Source of the DNA: an uncultured Clostridium sp.
Lineage (GTDB): Bacteria; Bacillota; Clostridia; TANB77; CAG-508
Direction of reading: 5' to 3'
DNA: 64,000 nt
Assembly (NCBI GenBank): GCA_900554365.1
Contig: USGY01000005.1
Coordinates: 1-64,000, forward strand
Positions 26,278 to 35,751 of the stretch are shown piece by piece. Within the stretch, counting starts at the first letter, position 1, and each line of letters opens with the position of its first letter. A program made the position numbers and the translations under genes. The notes beneath the pieces were generated by a model. That model ran no database searches, was not told where the DNA came from, and worked only from the letters and a program-made list of their open reading frames with translations.

Positions 26278-27876
26278 ATGTTTAAGAAAATCAAATCATT
26301 AACCAATATTTTTGCCAAAGATTTTTTACAAAGAACAAAATTAATAGATCCAGAAACAAATAAAAAAACAATATGGTTTTGGATGATAATAATATTAGCA
26401 ATAGCAATGGTATATATTAGTAATGAAGCCATAATTAAATTAAAATCAATAAATCAACCAGAAATATTTTTAAATTTGTATATGGTATTTTTATTTTTAT
26501 TAGTAACATTTCAAACAATAGCAATAAGTACTAATATATACTTTTTCTCAAAAGATTTAGAATTTGTTATGCCGTTACCAATAGAGCCTAAAATATTATT
26601 AATATCAAAATTTAATACTATAATAATTCTAATATATGTAACAGAAGCACTATTCGGTTTTATACCATTAGTATTATATGGATTTTTAAATTTTACAACT
26701 TTTGGATATTTTTTATGGACAACATTATTTTTATTATTTATACCAATTATAATAGCTTCAGTAATAAGTTTTTTAACTATTATATTAATGAGATTATTTG
26801 GATTTATAAAAAGTAAAATAATAGTTCAAAATTTAGTAACTTTTATATTAATATTTTTAATGATAGGTGTTGAATATTTATTATTTGGTAATTTGAAAAA
26901 TATACAAGAAGAAAATAAAATAATTTCATATATTACATCAATATTATGTAGTAAAGATTTTTTCTTTGTAATTAAAAGTTTATTTTTTATAATATTAATT
27001 GCTTTAGTGGTATTTAATTTATTTATTTATTTGTCTAAAAAAAATTATTTAAAAATCATATTAAAAAGTTTATCTATAGGAAATGGAAAAGTAAAAAATA
27101 TAAAAAGATTAAGAGTAAAAAATAATAAAGTTGCAAAATCATATATAAAAAAGGAATTTAAAAATTTAATAAAACATCCAATATTTTTCATGGAAACAAT
27201 TTTACCTGTAATAATGACAATGATTACTATCGTAATGCTAGCTAATGTTTTAATTCCAGCTATAGATAGTACAATTCAAGCTGATGAAGAAATAAGTACT
27301 TCCTTGGCATCATTAAGTTTTAATAGCGAAATGATTTGTGTTATTTTAGGAATCTTACAGTTGTTATTTTCTATTTCTAGTTTGTCAGTAACAGCATTTT
27401 CTAGAGATGGAAAGGAAGCAATTTTTACAAAATATATTCCTCTAAGTTTATATAAACAATTTTTATATAAAAATGTATTACAAATTGTATTAAATATAAT
27501 TGTATCAGCTGTTATTTTGATATTAATATATAATTTTATTCCTAAAATAGGATTAATAAATATTATTTTTATATTTGGAATATCAATTATAATTAATTTA
27601 ATAAATAGTTTTTTAATGGTTGTAATAGATTTAAGGAAACCATATTTAAATTGGAATTCTGAACATTCTGTTGTAAAGAAAAATGATAATAAATCTTTTC
27701 AATATGCATTAACAGTAATAATGATTTTATTATATATGTATATTTCTAATATTTTTAAAGAATTAAATGTTACTTTAACTTTGTGTTTAGAAGGAATTAT
27801 ATTATTATTTATATTTATAATAATAAATGTGTTAATAAAGAAAAATATAAAAAAATTATTTAATAAAATAAATTAA
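26278..27876 (+). CDS. ABC-2-type exporter permease, orphan
   Basis: This 532-residue protein has about 12 hydrophobic helices in two halves (about 35-265 and 310-530) separated by a basic cytoplasmic loop (about 270-305). The segment KDLEFVMPLPIEPKILLISKF in the first half is typical of a clostridial family of putative ABC exporter permeases. No ATP-binding partner is next to it, although such genes normally lie beside one, so the energising subunit may be elsewhere or lost. It sits 50 bases after the secretion cluster with only a weak terminator between. A link to the secretion system is possible but unproven. Confidence 0.65.
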   Translation: MFKKIKSLTNIFAKDFLQRTKLIDPETNKKTIWFWMIIILAIAMVYISNEAIIKLKSINQPEIFLNLYMVFLFLLVTFQTIAISTNIYFFSKDLEFVMPLPIEPKILLISKFNTIIILIYVTEALFGFIPLVLYGFLNFTTFGYFLWTTLFLLFIPIIIASVISFLTIILMRLFGFIKSKIIVQNLVTFILIFLMIGVEYLLFGNLKNIQEENKIISYITSILCSKDFFFVIKSLFFIILIALVVFNLFIYLSKKNYLKIILKSLSIGNGKVKNIKRLRVKNNKVAKSYIKKEFKNLIKHPIFFMETILPVIMTMITIVMLANVLIPAIDSTIQADEEISTSLASLSFNSEMICVILGILQLLFSISSLSVTAFSRDGKEAIFTKYIPLSLYKQFLYKNVLQIVLNIIVSAVILILIYNFIPKIGLINIIFIFGISIIINLINSFLMVVIDLRKPYLNWNSEHSVVKKNDNKSFQYALTVIMILLYMYISNIFKELNVTLTLCLEGIILLFIFIIINVLIKKNIKKLFNKIN

Positions 27877-27908
27877 AAAATGGGTACTATTAATTAGCAC
27901 CCATTTTA
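27877..27908. terminator. Bidirectional terminator between convergent genes
   Basis: AAAATGGGT and ACCCATTTT form a stem that works on both strands and contains the stop of the minus-strand J-domain gene. Confidence 0.8.
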
Positions 27909-28612
27909 AATATGTTTAAAAAAATATCAACAATAAATTTAATAAAAAAGTTTTCTTCATATAATTCATGTAAAAAATTTTTAACAAAAGGTATTTGACA
28001 AATAAGAATAACAATAAAAATTGTAATTATTAAAGCAATAAAATTTTTAAATATTTCTCTTGGTGTTTTTTTATATCTAATTTTATATCCTCTATTTTTT
28101 AAATCTTGAATATAAGCATCATGATATGCTTTTTGTCTAGCGCGTTGCATTTCTTCTTGATATTCAAGTTCTTTTTCATATGCTTCTTGCGCAGCCATTT
28201 GCTTAGCTAATTCTTGTTGTTGGAAGTCTTGGTTAGTCTGATTTTGTGTGGTATTATAATTTATTTGTGAATTATAAGTTGAACCTGGATTTGTTGAACG
28301 ATTATTTTTTTCATTTTTTAAATTATTTAATTCATTATATAAAATTTGGTTTTCTTGAGCCATTTTATTAAAGTCTTCTTCAGAAATTGTAGAGGCTTTT
28401 AAAGTTTTATCAAAATTTGCTCTAGATTCTGGATTTGATAATATTTCATAAGCTTCATTTATTTCTTTTAATTTTTCACTTGCTGCTTCTTTTTGACTTT
28501 CTTCTTGTAAATCTGGATGATATTTTTTGGCTAAAGCTTTATATGCTTTTTCTATAACTTCTTGAGAAGCACTTGAATCAACTTCTAGTGTTTTATAATA
28601 ATTTTTGCTCAT
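27890..28612 (-). CDS. Membrane-anchored J-domain (DnaJ-like) protein
   Basis: This 240-residue protein has an N-terminal J domain (about 1-70) with the HPD motif in KKYHPDLQEE and NEAYEILSNPESRANFDK. A Gln/Asn-rich coiled segment (about 80-165) follows, then a basic region and one membrane helix (about 190-212) before a short tail. J domains stimulate DnaK ATPase; here the chaperone partner would be recruited to the membrane. It lacks the zinc finger and substrate domains of full DnaJ. An AAGGAG site precedes the ATG. Confidence 0.85.
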   Translation of the reverse strand: MSKNYYKTLEVDSSASQEVIEKAYKALAKKYHPDLQEESQKEAASEKLKEINEAYEILSNPESRANFDKTLKASTISEEDFNKMAQENQILYNELNNLKNEKNNRSTNPGSTYNSQINYNTTQNQTNQDFQQQELAKQMAAQEAYEKELEYQEEMQRARQKAYHDAYIQDLKNRGYKIRYKKTPREIFKNFIALIITIFIVILICQIPFVKNFLHELYEENFFIKFIVDIFLNIFKMGAN

Positions 28613-28730
28613 TTATAAACTCCTTAATTATTTTTTTACATATCAAAATAAATATAACACAAAAATCAAATTGCTTCAAGTATATGAACAATAAATATGT
28701 TTTAATCATATTTTATAATGGGTGATTATT

Positions 28731-29591
28731 ATGAAGTTAGGATTATGTTTGGCTGGTGGTGGGGTTAAAGGTGCTGCTCATATTGGCGTGTTAAAAGCTT
28801 TTGAAGATGAAAATATAAAATTTAATTACATAGCTGGTACTTCATCTGGTAGTATTGTTTCGGCTTTATATGCTTGTGGTTTTTCAGCAGATGAAATTTA
28901 TAATATATTTAAAAAATATTGTAAAAAAATAAAATATGTTGATTTTTTAAATATATTAAAATTAATTTTTGGTATTGTTTTTACTGGTGATATAAAAATA
29001 GATGGATTTAATTCTGGTAAAAAAATAGAAAAAATGATTAATAAGGTTTGCAATCAATATGGTTTTTATACAATGAGAGACATTAAAAAAATATTAGCTA
29101 TTCCAAGTGTTAACTTATGTAATGGTGAAGTGGTTTGTTTTACTTCATGTCAAAATAGAAAAAAGCCGGTAGATAATACTGTTTTTTGTGATGACATTGA
29201 AATAGGGAAGGCTGTAAGAGCAAGTTGCAGTTATCCAGTTGTTTTTTCACCATGTAATTATAGAAATATAAAGTTGATTGATGGTGGAATTAGAGAAAAT
29301 GTACCTTGGCGTGAGTTGGAGTTTTTGGGTGCAGATAAGATTGTAAATGTTGTTTTTGAAGATGAGGAAGAAGAAAGCTGTGAAAAAAATATAGTTGAAG
29401 TTGCGTTTAGATCTATTAATTTATTGTGTAAAGAATTGTCTGGTTATGAAATAGATAGTGCAGGATATGTTTTGAAAATTTCGAGTAAAAAAGTTGGATT
29501 ACTTGATATGAAGAAAATTGATTATTTATATAATTTAGGTTATAAAGTTGCAAAAAGTAAAATTAATGAAATAAAAAAATTTATTGATTAA
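28731..29591 (+). CDS. Patatin-like phospholipase
   Basis: This cytoplasmic serine lipase/acyl hydrolase of 286 residues has all catalytic motifs: the oxyanion hole GLCLAGGGVKGAAHIGVLK (about residues 3-21), the nucleophile GTSSG (Ser about 40) and the dyad Asp in DGGIRENVPW (about 183). Bacterial family members of the RssA/YlbK type have unknown lipid substrates. ATG 28731 is preferred over GTG 28722 because the GGGTGA ribosome site overlaps the latter. It stands alone, ending in a strong terminator shared with the convergent giant activase gene. Confidence 0.92.
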   Translation: MKLGLCLAGGGVKGAAHIGVLKAFEDENIKFNYIAGTSSGSIVSALYACGFSADEIYNIFKKYCKKIKYVDFLNILKLIFGIVFTGDIKIDGFNSGKKIEKMINKVCNQYGFYTMRDIKKILAIPSVNLCNGEVVCFTSCQNRKKPVDNTVFCDDIEIGKAVRASCSYPVVFSPCNYRNIKLIDGGIRENVPWRELEFLGADKIVNVVFEDEEEESCEKNIVEVAFRSINLLCKELSGYEIDSAGYVLKISSKKVGLLDMKKIDYLYNLGYKVAKSKINEIKKFID

Positions 29592-29592
29592 T

Positions 29593-29631
29593 AAAAAGAT
29601 GCGGAATTTTTGTTATTTCCGCATCTTTTTT
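29593..29631. terminator. Bidirectional terminator, lipase/activase
   Basis: AAAAAGATGCGGAA and TTCCGCATCTTTTTT form a perfect stem with T-runs on both strands. Confidence 0.93.
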
Positions 29632-29642
29632 ATAATATAAAA

Positions 29643-32600
29643 TTATTTTTTAATAGTTATTTTTTCTTTTATATCACTGTTTTCTTTATCAATTGCTTTT
29701 TTAGCATTATTTTTTTCTTTTAAATTATCTTTGGCTACAGTCATTAGAAGTTTTATTCTATTTGTTTGATTTGTTTCACTTGCACCAGGATCGTAGTCAA
29801 CAGGAGAAATATTTGCATCTGGATATTTACTTCTAATTGTTTTTATAACACCTTTACCAACAACGTGGTTAGGTAAACAAGCAAATGGTTGAACACATAC
29901 TATGTTTGGAATTCCATGTTCGATATATTCAATCATTTCAGCTGTTAAGAACCAACCTTCACCTGTTTGGTTTCCTATTGATAATATGTCTTTTACTTTG
30001 TCTTCTAAATGCCATATATCACAAGGTGGTAAGTAACCTTTTTTAGAATTTGATAAAGCTATTTTTAGATCTTTTTCCATTATATCTATTAATTTGATTG
30101 CTATTTTACTTATTTTTGATGATGTTTTATTTGTATTTAAAAGTTTATTAAATGTTATTTTATGTGTTGCCATAAATTTTATGAATCCCATAAAATCAGG
30201 TAATACAACTTCTGCACCTTCTTTTTCTAATAAGTCTGCAACAAAATTATTTCCAAATGGATGATATTTTATTAAAACTTCTCCAACTATACCAACTTTT
30301 GGCTTTTCTACAGAAGTATCTAATTCTATTTTTTCAAAATCATTTACAATATCATAAATACTTTGTTTAAATTCTTTATTTTTTGTTTTAGCTAGAATTT
30401 CCTTGCATTTTTTAATCCATTTATTAAATAATGCTTCGGTTTCTCCTTTGTGAACTTCATATGCTCTATTTTTTGTAAGCATTTTTTGCAATAAATCTGC
30501 ATATATAACGCATTTTAACATTTTATCCATTAAAGGAACTGTTATTTTAAATCCAGGCATTTTTTCCATACCTACTACATTTAATGATATAACAGGTACT
30601 TGTTCAAATCCAGCATCTTTTAATGCTTTTCTTATAAATCCAATATAATTTGTTGCTCTACATCCACCGCCTGTTTGTGACATTATTAAAGCTGTTCTAT
30701 TTGGATCATATTTTCCAGATTGTAAAGCTTCAATCATTTGTCCTGTAACTAATATTGATGGATAACATGCATCATTATTTACATATTTTAAACCTGTTTC
30801 TACAGTTTTTTGTGTACATTCACGTAATAGTTCTACATTATATCCGCAAGATTTAACAGCTGTTTCTAGCAATTCAAAGTGAATTGGAGCCATTTGAGGG
30901 AATAATATAGTATAATTTTTTCTCATATCTTTTGTAAAGATTTTTTTATGTATTCCATAATCTCCAGTTGTTTTTTCTTCATGTTTTTCATGTTCACGTT
31001 TTTTCATACTTGCAAGTAATGAACGGATACGTATACGTACAGCACCTAAATTGTTTACTTCATCTATTTTTATTAATGTATACATCTTATCATAACTTGA
31101 TAAAATTTCTTCAACTTGATCTGTTGTTACTGCATCTACACCACATCCAAATGAATTTAGTTGAACAAGCTCTAAACAATCATGTTTTCCAACAAAGTCG
31201 GCAGCTGCATATAATCTAGCATGAAATACCCATTGGTCAACAACTCTTATTGGTCGTTTAGCTTCTGATTTATCTGAAACACTATCTTCTGTTAATACAC
31301 ATAAACCTAAAGATGTTATTAATGTATCAATACCATGATTAATTTCTGGATCTACATGATATGGACGTCCTGCTAACACAATACCTTTTAAATTATTTTC
31401 CTCTATGTATTTTACAGTTTCAGCACCTTTTTGACGTATGTCATTTTTACATTTTTGATATTCTGCTTCAGCTTTATCAGCTGCTTCATTTAATTCTGAT
31501 TTTGTAAAGTTATATTCCTTAAATTCGTCAAGTTCTAATATTTTTTTAACTAAGTTTTTCTTGTCTAAAGGTAAAAATGGATTTAAGAATTTTACTGATG
31601 GATCTTTTAATTCTTCAATATTATTTTTTAATACCTCTGAATAAGAAATTACTATTGGACAGTTATAATGGTTATCTGCTTTTTCATATTCTTTTCTTGA
31701 ATAAGGTATACAAGGATAGAATATAGTTTTTATTCCTTTTTCTAATAAGCTTTCTACATGTCCATGAGAAAGTTTGGCAGGGTAACAAACAGATTCAGAT
31801 GGCATTGATTCCATTCCTTTTTCATATGTTGCACGAGTACTTTTTTCTGAAAGAATTACTCTAAATCCTAAACTTGTTAAAAATGTAAACCAGAATGGAT
31901 AATCTTCATACATATTTAAAACTCTAGGAATTCCAATAACTCCTCTAGGAGCGTCTTTTTCTTCTAATGGTTTATAATCAAAAATTCTTTCATATTTATA
32001 TTTAACTAAGTTTGGAAGATTTTTGTTCTTAGAAACAATTCCAGCTCCTCTTTCACAACGGTTTCCGGAAATATGTACTTGTCCATTACTAAATCTATTT
32101 ATTGTTAATAAACAATGATTTTCACATATTCCACATCTTGTGTGTGTTACTTTTATTTTTAAATTATCTAATTCATTTTCTTTTAATATTGTTGACTTGT
32201 ATTCCATATCTAAATTTGTTTCGTATTGTTCTTTAGATAAAAGAGCCATTCCATATGCTCCCATAAGTCCTGCAATATCAGGTCTTACTACATTTTTACC
32301 AACAATTAATTCAAATGCACGTAGAACGGCATCATTGTAGAAAGTACCACCTTGAACAACGATGTGATCTCCAAGTGTTGAAACATCTCTTACTTTCATA
32401 ACTTTTTGAATTGCATTTTTTATAACTGAGTATGAAAGACCACTTGAGATATCACCAACTGAATATCCTTCTTTTTGTGCTTGTTTTATCTTTGAATTCA
32501 TAAATACGGTACATCTTGATCCTAGGTCGACAGGTGTTTTTGAATGTATTGCTTCATCAACAAATTTTGATATTTCTAAGTTTAAACTTTTAGCAAATGT

Positions 32601-33962
32601 TTCTATAAATGAACCACATCCAGATGAACATGCTTCATTTAGCATGATGTTATCTATTGAACCATTTTTCATACGAATATATTTCATATCTTGTCCACCA
32701 ATATCAACAATACTTGTAACATCTGGTTCGAATTTTTTAGCTGCTGTATAGTGAGCTATTGTTTCGATTTCATTTATATCAACATTTAAGGCTGTTTGTA
32801 TTAGTTTTTCACCATATCCTGTAACGCCACTGAATCTAAGTACGGCTTTTTCTGGTAATTCATGATATAATTTTCTTAACATGTTCATAACACTGTTTAA
32901 TGGATTACCTTCGTTACTTCCATATAATGAATAAAGTAGATTTCCGTCTCTATCAATTAATACTAATTTAGTTGTTGTAGAACCTGCATCAATTCCTAAG
33001 AAACAATCACCTTCATATGTTTTTAAATCTTTTTTTGTAATTTTGTCCTTATCATGTCTTTCTTTAAACTTTTTATATTCTTCTTCATTTTTAAATAAAG
33101 GAGCTAAAGGTTTTGTTGTTGTGTCATGTGAGTTACGTAAGTTTTCTATTTTTTTAGCAAGTTCGTCAGGAGTGATTTCTGCTGTACCAATAGAATCTAA
33201 GGCAGCTCCTTTGGCAACTAATAGGTGGGCTTCTTCTGGAACAATAATTTCATCATCAGTTAAGTGTAAAGTTTCGATAAATCTTTTTCTTAATTCTGAT
33301 AAGTAATTTAAAGGTCCTCCTAAAAATGCTACATTTCCACGAATTGGTCTACCACATGCTAGTCCACTAATTGTTTGATTTACAACTGCTTGAAAAATAG
33401 AAGCAGCAATATCTTCTTTAGCGGCACCTTCATTAATTAAAGGTTGTATATCTGTTTTTGCAAAAACACCACAACGAGATGCAATTGGATAAATTGTTTT
33501 AAAGGTTTTAGCTAATTCATTTAAACCTTGTGTATCTGTGTGTAATAATGATGCCATTTGGTCTAAAAACGCACCTGTACCACCAGCACATGTTCCATTC
33601 ATACGTTGTTCAATTGATTGATCAAAATAAATTATTTTTGCATCTTCGCCACCAAGTTCTATAACTACATCTGTTTGAGGTATGTATTTTTCAACAGCAC
33701 GTTTGCAAGAAACGACCTCTTGAATAAAGTCTACTCCTAAAAATTTAGCAGCAGACATTGCACCAGAACCTGTTAAGGCTATTGTAAAAGTGTTAGATGG
33801 ATATTTTAATAATAAGTCCTCTAATACGCTACAAACAGTATTTTTTGTATCTGAAAAGTGCCTTTGATAATTTTTATATAATGTATTGCCATTTTTGTCC
33901 ATAACAATAATTTTTACTGTAGTTGAACCTACATCTAATCCAACATGTAATAATTCACTCAT
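29643..33962 (-). CDS. Giant acyl-CoA dehydratase activase-related protein (two BcrAD/BadFG domains, DUF2229, HgdB-like region)
   Basis: This 1,439-residue protein has two ASKHA ATPase domains, each with a GLDVGSTTVK / GIDAGSTTTK phosphate loop (near residues 7 and 322). Cysteines in the second (SSGCGSF and SRCTVF) match the iron-sulfur site of HgdC-type activators. Next come a DUF2229 domain (around 665 onward, GIPRVLNMYEDYPFW) and a C-terminal region like 2-hydroxyacyl-CoA dehydratase subunits. HgdC-type activases inject electrons into dehydratases at the cost of ATP. The substrate of this fused family is not known. ATG 33962 is used because GGAG lies upstream of it. It stands alone between its promoter and a terminator. 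Confidence 0.88.
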   Translation of the reverse strand: MSELLHVGLDVGSTTVKIIVMDKNGNTLYKNYQRHFSDTKNTVCSVLEDLLLKYPSNTFTIALTGSGAMSAAKFLGVDFIQEVVSCKRAVEKYIPQTDVVIELGGEDAKIIYFDQSIEQRMNGTCAGGTGAFLDQMASLLHTDTQGLNELAKTFKTIYPIASRCGVFAKTDIQPLINEGAAKEDIAASIFQAVVNQTISGLACGRPIRGNVAFLGGPLNYLSELRKRFIETLHLTDDEIIVPEEAHLLVAKGAALDSIGTAEITPDELAKKIENLRNSHDTTTKPLAPLFKNEEEYKKFKERHDKDKITKKDLKTYEGDCFLGIDAGSTTTKLVLIDRDGNLLYSLYGSNEGNPLNSVMNMLRKLYHELPEKAVLRFSGVTGYGEKLIQTALNVDINEIETIAHYTAAKKFEPDVTSIVDIGGQDMKYIRMKNGSIDNIMLNEACSSGCGSFIETFAKSLNLEISKFVDEAIHSKTPVDLGSRCTVFMNSKIKQAQKEGYSVGDISSGLSYSVIKNAIQKVMKVRDVSTLGDHIVVQGGTFYNDAVLRAFELIVGKNVVRPDIAGLMGAYGMALLSKEQYETNLDMEYKSTILKENELDNLKIKVTHTRCGICENHCLLTINRFSNGQVHISGNRCERGAGIVSKNKNLPNLVKYKYERIFDYKPLEEKDAPRGVIGIPRVLNMYEDYPFWFTFLTSLGFRVILSEKSTRATYEKGMESMPSESVCYPAKLSHGHVESLLEKGIKTIFYPCIPYSRKEYEKADNHYNCPIVISYSEVLKNNIEELKDPSVKFLNPFLPLDKKNLVKKILELDEFKEYNFTKSELNEAADKAEAEYQKCKNDIRQKGAETVKYIEENNLKGIVLAGRPYHVDPEINHGIDTLITSLGLCVLTEDSVSDKSEAKRPIRVVDQWVFHARLYAAADFVGKHDCLELVQLNSFGCGVDAVTTDQVEEILSSYDKMYTLIKIDEVNNLGAVRIRIRSLLASMKKREHEKHEEKTTGDYGIHKKIFTKDMRKNYTILFPQMAPIHFELLETAVKSCGYNVELLRECTQKTVETGLKYVNNDACYPSILVTGQMIEALQSGKYDPNRTALIMSQTGGGCRATNYIGFIRKALKDAGFEQVPVISLNVVGMEKMPGFKITVPLMDKMLKCVIYADLLQKMLTKNRAYEVHKGETEALFNKWIKKCKEILAKTKNKEFKQSIYDIVNDFEKIELDTSVEKPKVGIVGEVLIKYHPFGNNFVADLLEKEGAEVVLPDFMGFIKFMATHKITFNKLLNTNKTSSKISKIAIKLIDIMEKDLKIALSNSKKGYLPPCDIWHLEDKVKDILSIGNQTGEGWFLTAEMIEYIEHGIPNIVCVQPFACLPNHVVGKGVIKTIRSKYPDANISPVDYDPGASETNQTNRIKLLMTVAKDNLKEKNNAKKAIDKENSDIKEKITIKK

Positions 33963-34009
33963 GACAAATTCTCCTTTTTTATACATAATTTATGCTTTTT
34001 AACACCCTC

Positions 34010-34038
34010 ATTTTATACGGAAAAAGGCTTTTTGTCAA
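34010..34038 (-). promoter_or_regulatory. Promoter of the giant activase gene
   Basis: On the minus strand, a perfect TTGACA (34038-34033), a 17-base spacer and TAAAAT (34015-34010) lie about 48 bases before the start codon. Confidence 0.75.
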
Positions 34039-34167
34039 ATGGTAAATATTAGAAGGCAACATAAAAAATATATGAAATTTATATGATAAAAATTTTATAT
34101 ATTTGAGTATTAATAAAATTTATGTTAAAATATAATTTGTAAAAAAATTGGAAAGTAGGAACTTAAA

Positions 34168-34869
34168 ATGGATAGATATTCAAAAATAGAAACAAAAGAT
34201 AAAAGAGAAATAGTTTTATTAATTGGTAACGGGTGTAAGTGGAAAAAATGTACTTTTTGCAATTATTATTTAGATGCAAATAGTAATGAAGAAGAGCAAT
34301 ATAATATAAATAAAAAGGTATTAGATCAAGTAACAGGAAAATACGGTGTGCTTGAGGCAATTAATTCTGGTAGTATTTTTGAATTAAATAAGAGAAGTTT
34401 AAATGAGTTAATAAATACATGTTTAAAAAAGAATATTAAAAAATTAATAATTGAAAGTCATTATATGTATAAAAGACAAATAAAAGAGTTTAGAAAAAAA
34501 TGTAATGAATTAGGAATTATATTAAAAGTCAAAGGTGGCGTAGAAACTTTTGATGCTCATTTGAGAGAGGATGTTTGGAAAAAGGGATTTGGAAAAGTAA
34601 GTCTTGATGAGTTTAAGGAAGCTTTTGATGAAATAAATTTATTAGTTGGAGTAAAAGGACAAAATTTGGAACAAATAGAAAAAGACATAGAAATAGGAAG
34701 GAAAAATTTTGAAAGAATATGTGTTAATGTTTATAAGGAAATGGATGATATTATACCAGCTGATAAAAAATTAGAAGAAGAATTTGTAAAAAAATTATAC
34801 CCTAAATATAAAGATGATCCTAATATAGATATTTTACTTCAAAATACTGATTTTGGCGTAGGGGATTAA
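34168..34869 (+). CDS. Radical-SAM-like protein with CX4CX2C cluster motif
   Basis: This 233-residue protein has its defining motif at about residues 23-36: GNGCKWKKCTFCNYY, a CX4CX2C spacing rather than the usual CX3CX2C. The same spacing and the GC.W..CTFC.YY context occur in the Elp3-like family that includes the archaeosine enzyme RaSEA. The following segments (AINSGSIFEL and LIIESHYMYKRQI) fit the first half of a TIM barrel. At 233 residues it is shorter than usual. The reaction is unknown. A queuosine-transporter remnant lies elsewhere in the window, but no direct link is shown. Confidence 0.65.
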   Translation: MDRYSKIETKDKREIVLLIGNGCKWKKCTFCNYYLDANSNEEEQYNINKKVLDQVTGKYGVLEAINSGSIFELNKRSLNELINTCLKKNIKKLIIESHYMYKRQIKEFRKKCNELGIILKVKGGVETFDAHLREDVWKKGFGKVSLDEFKEAFDEINLLVGVKGQNLEQIEKDIEIGRKNFERICVNVYKEMDDIIPADKKLEEEFVKKLYPKYKDDPNIDILLQNTDFGVGD

Positions 34870-34870
34870 T

Positions 34871-34905
34871 AAAAAAGTGCATATTAAATATGCGCTTTTT
34901 ATTTT
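34871..34905 (+). terminator. Terminator after the radical-SAM-like gene
   Basis: AAAAAGTGCATAT and ATATGCGCTTTTT form a stem with one mismatch, followed by an AT-rich T-run. Confidence 0.8.
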
Positions 34906-34972
34906 TATAAGTTCTAAAAAGGACAAACAAATAATAATATTGATAATAAATAAAAGTTTAAGGAGGAAAAAA

Positions 34973-35518
34973 ATGAAAAGTAAAAAAATTGTTATCATAT
35001 TTGGATTATTATTTGTTTTATTAATTACTGGGGGATATTTTATAATTCAAAATATGAGACAAAATCAAGATAAAGTGAATAATCAAGAATATACACCACA
35101 AGAAGAAATATCTGAAGAGCAATCAAGACAAACAATTGTAAGTTTATATTTTAAATCAAAAGAAAATCAAGAATTAATTCCTGAAGCTAGATTGGTTGAT
35201 ATAAAAGAAATGATAAATAATCCATGTGATAAATTAATAAATTTACTACTTGATGGTCCCAAGAGTGATAAACAAGAAAGGGTAATACCAGAAAATACAA
35301 AACTATTAAAAACAGAAATACAAGGTGATTGTATAACTATAGATTTTTCATCTGAATTTTTAAATTATGATAAAACAAATAGTAAAAATAAAGAAAATAT
35401 GATTAATAGTATTGTAAATACAGTAACACAATTAACAGAAATAAATAATGTAAAAATATTAATAGATGGAAATGTTAATAGTGATTTTAATGAAGTATAT
35501 TCTAAAAAAATTACTTAA
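34973..35518 (+). CDS. GerMN-domain lipoprotein-like/anchored protein
   Basis: This 181-residue protein has an N-terminal membrane helix (about 5-24), a polar linker and a GerMN domain (about 60-180) with TIVSLYFKSKENQELIPEAR and LINLLLDGPKSDKQERVIPENTKLL. GerMN proteins include the sporulation/germination protein GerM, but the domain is also found in general cell-surface proteins. No lipobox cysteine is seen. ATG 34973 is chosen because AGGAGG is just upstream; longer upstream reading runs through the terminator. Confidence 0.82.
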   Translation: MKSKKIVIIFGLLFVLLITGGYFIIQNMRQNQDKVNNQEYTPQEEISEEQSRQTIVSLYFKSKENQELIPEARLVDIKEMINNPCDKLINLLLDGPKSDKQERVIPENTKLLKTEIQGDCITIDFSSEFLNYDKTNSKNKENMINSIVNTVTQLTEINNVKILIDGNVNSDFNEVYSKKIT

Positions 35519-35675
35519 ATAATTTTAAAAAATGTACATACCAATTAAATTTTTGAAAATCATTTAAAAAACATTCAACATCATTTAATGATTTTAGGGT
35601 ATTATCTTTACAAATTTTTATTTTTGATTTTTTCTTAGGAGGTGGTTTAGGTCCGCCTCTATTATTTTGAATCAT
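35511..35675 (-). CDS. Small basic Pro-rich protein, 54 residues
   Basis: This short gene on the minus strand starts at ATG 35675 behind GAAGGTGAT. The protein begins MIQNNRGGPKPPPKKKSKI and continues with a helical, aromatic C-terminus (KFNWYVHFLKLF). Its stop overlaps the end of the convergent GerMN gene by eight bases. The start and ribosome site are good and the composition is unlike a shadow ORF. I recognise no family. The positively charged head and hydrophobic tail suggest nucleic-acid or membrane association. Confidence 0.55.
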   Translation of the reverse strand: MIQNNRGGPKPPPKKKSKIKICKDNTLKSLNDVECFLNDFQKFNWYVHFLKLFK

Positions 35676-35751
35676 GATATCACCTTCTATGGATTTTTTT
35701 TAATATTTATAGTATAATATGAAAATAATTAATAAAGGTGATATAAAATAA

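Noticed and set aside
11158..28720. Integrative element inserted at tRNA-Ser(GCU)
   Set aside because: No second copy of the tRNA 3' end, no integrase and no excisionase were seen downstream; the idea is left open only outside the window.
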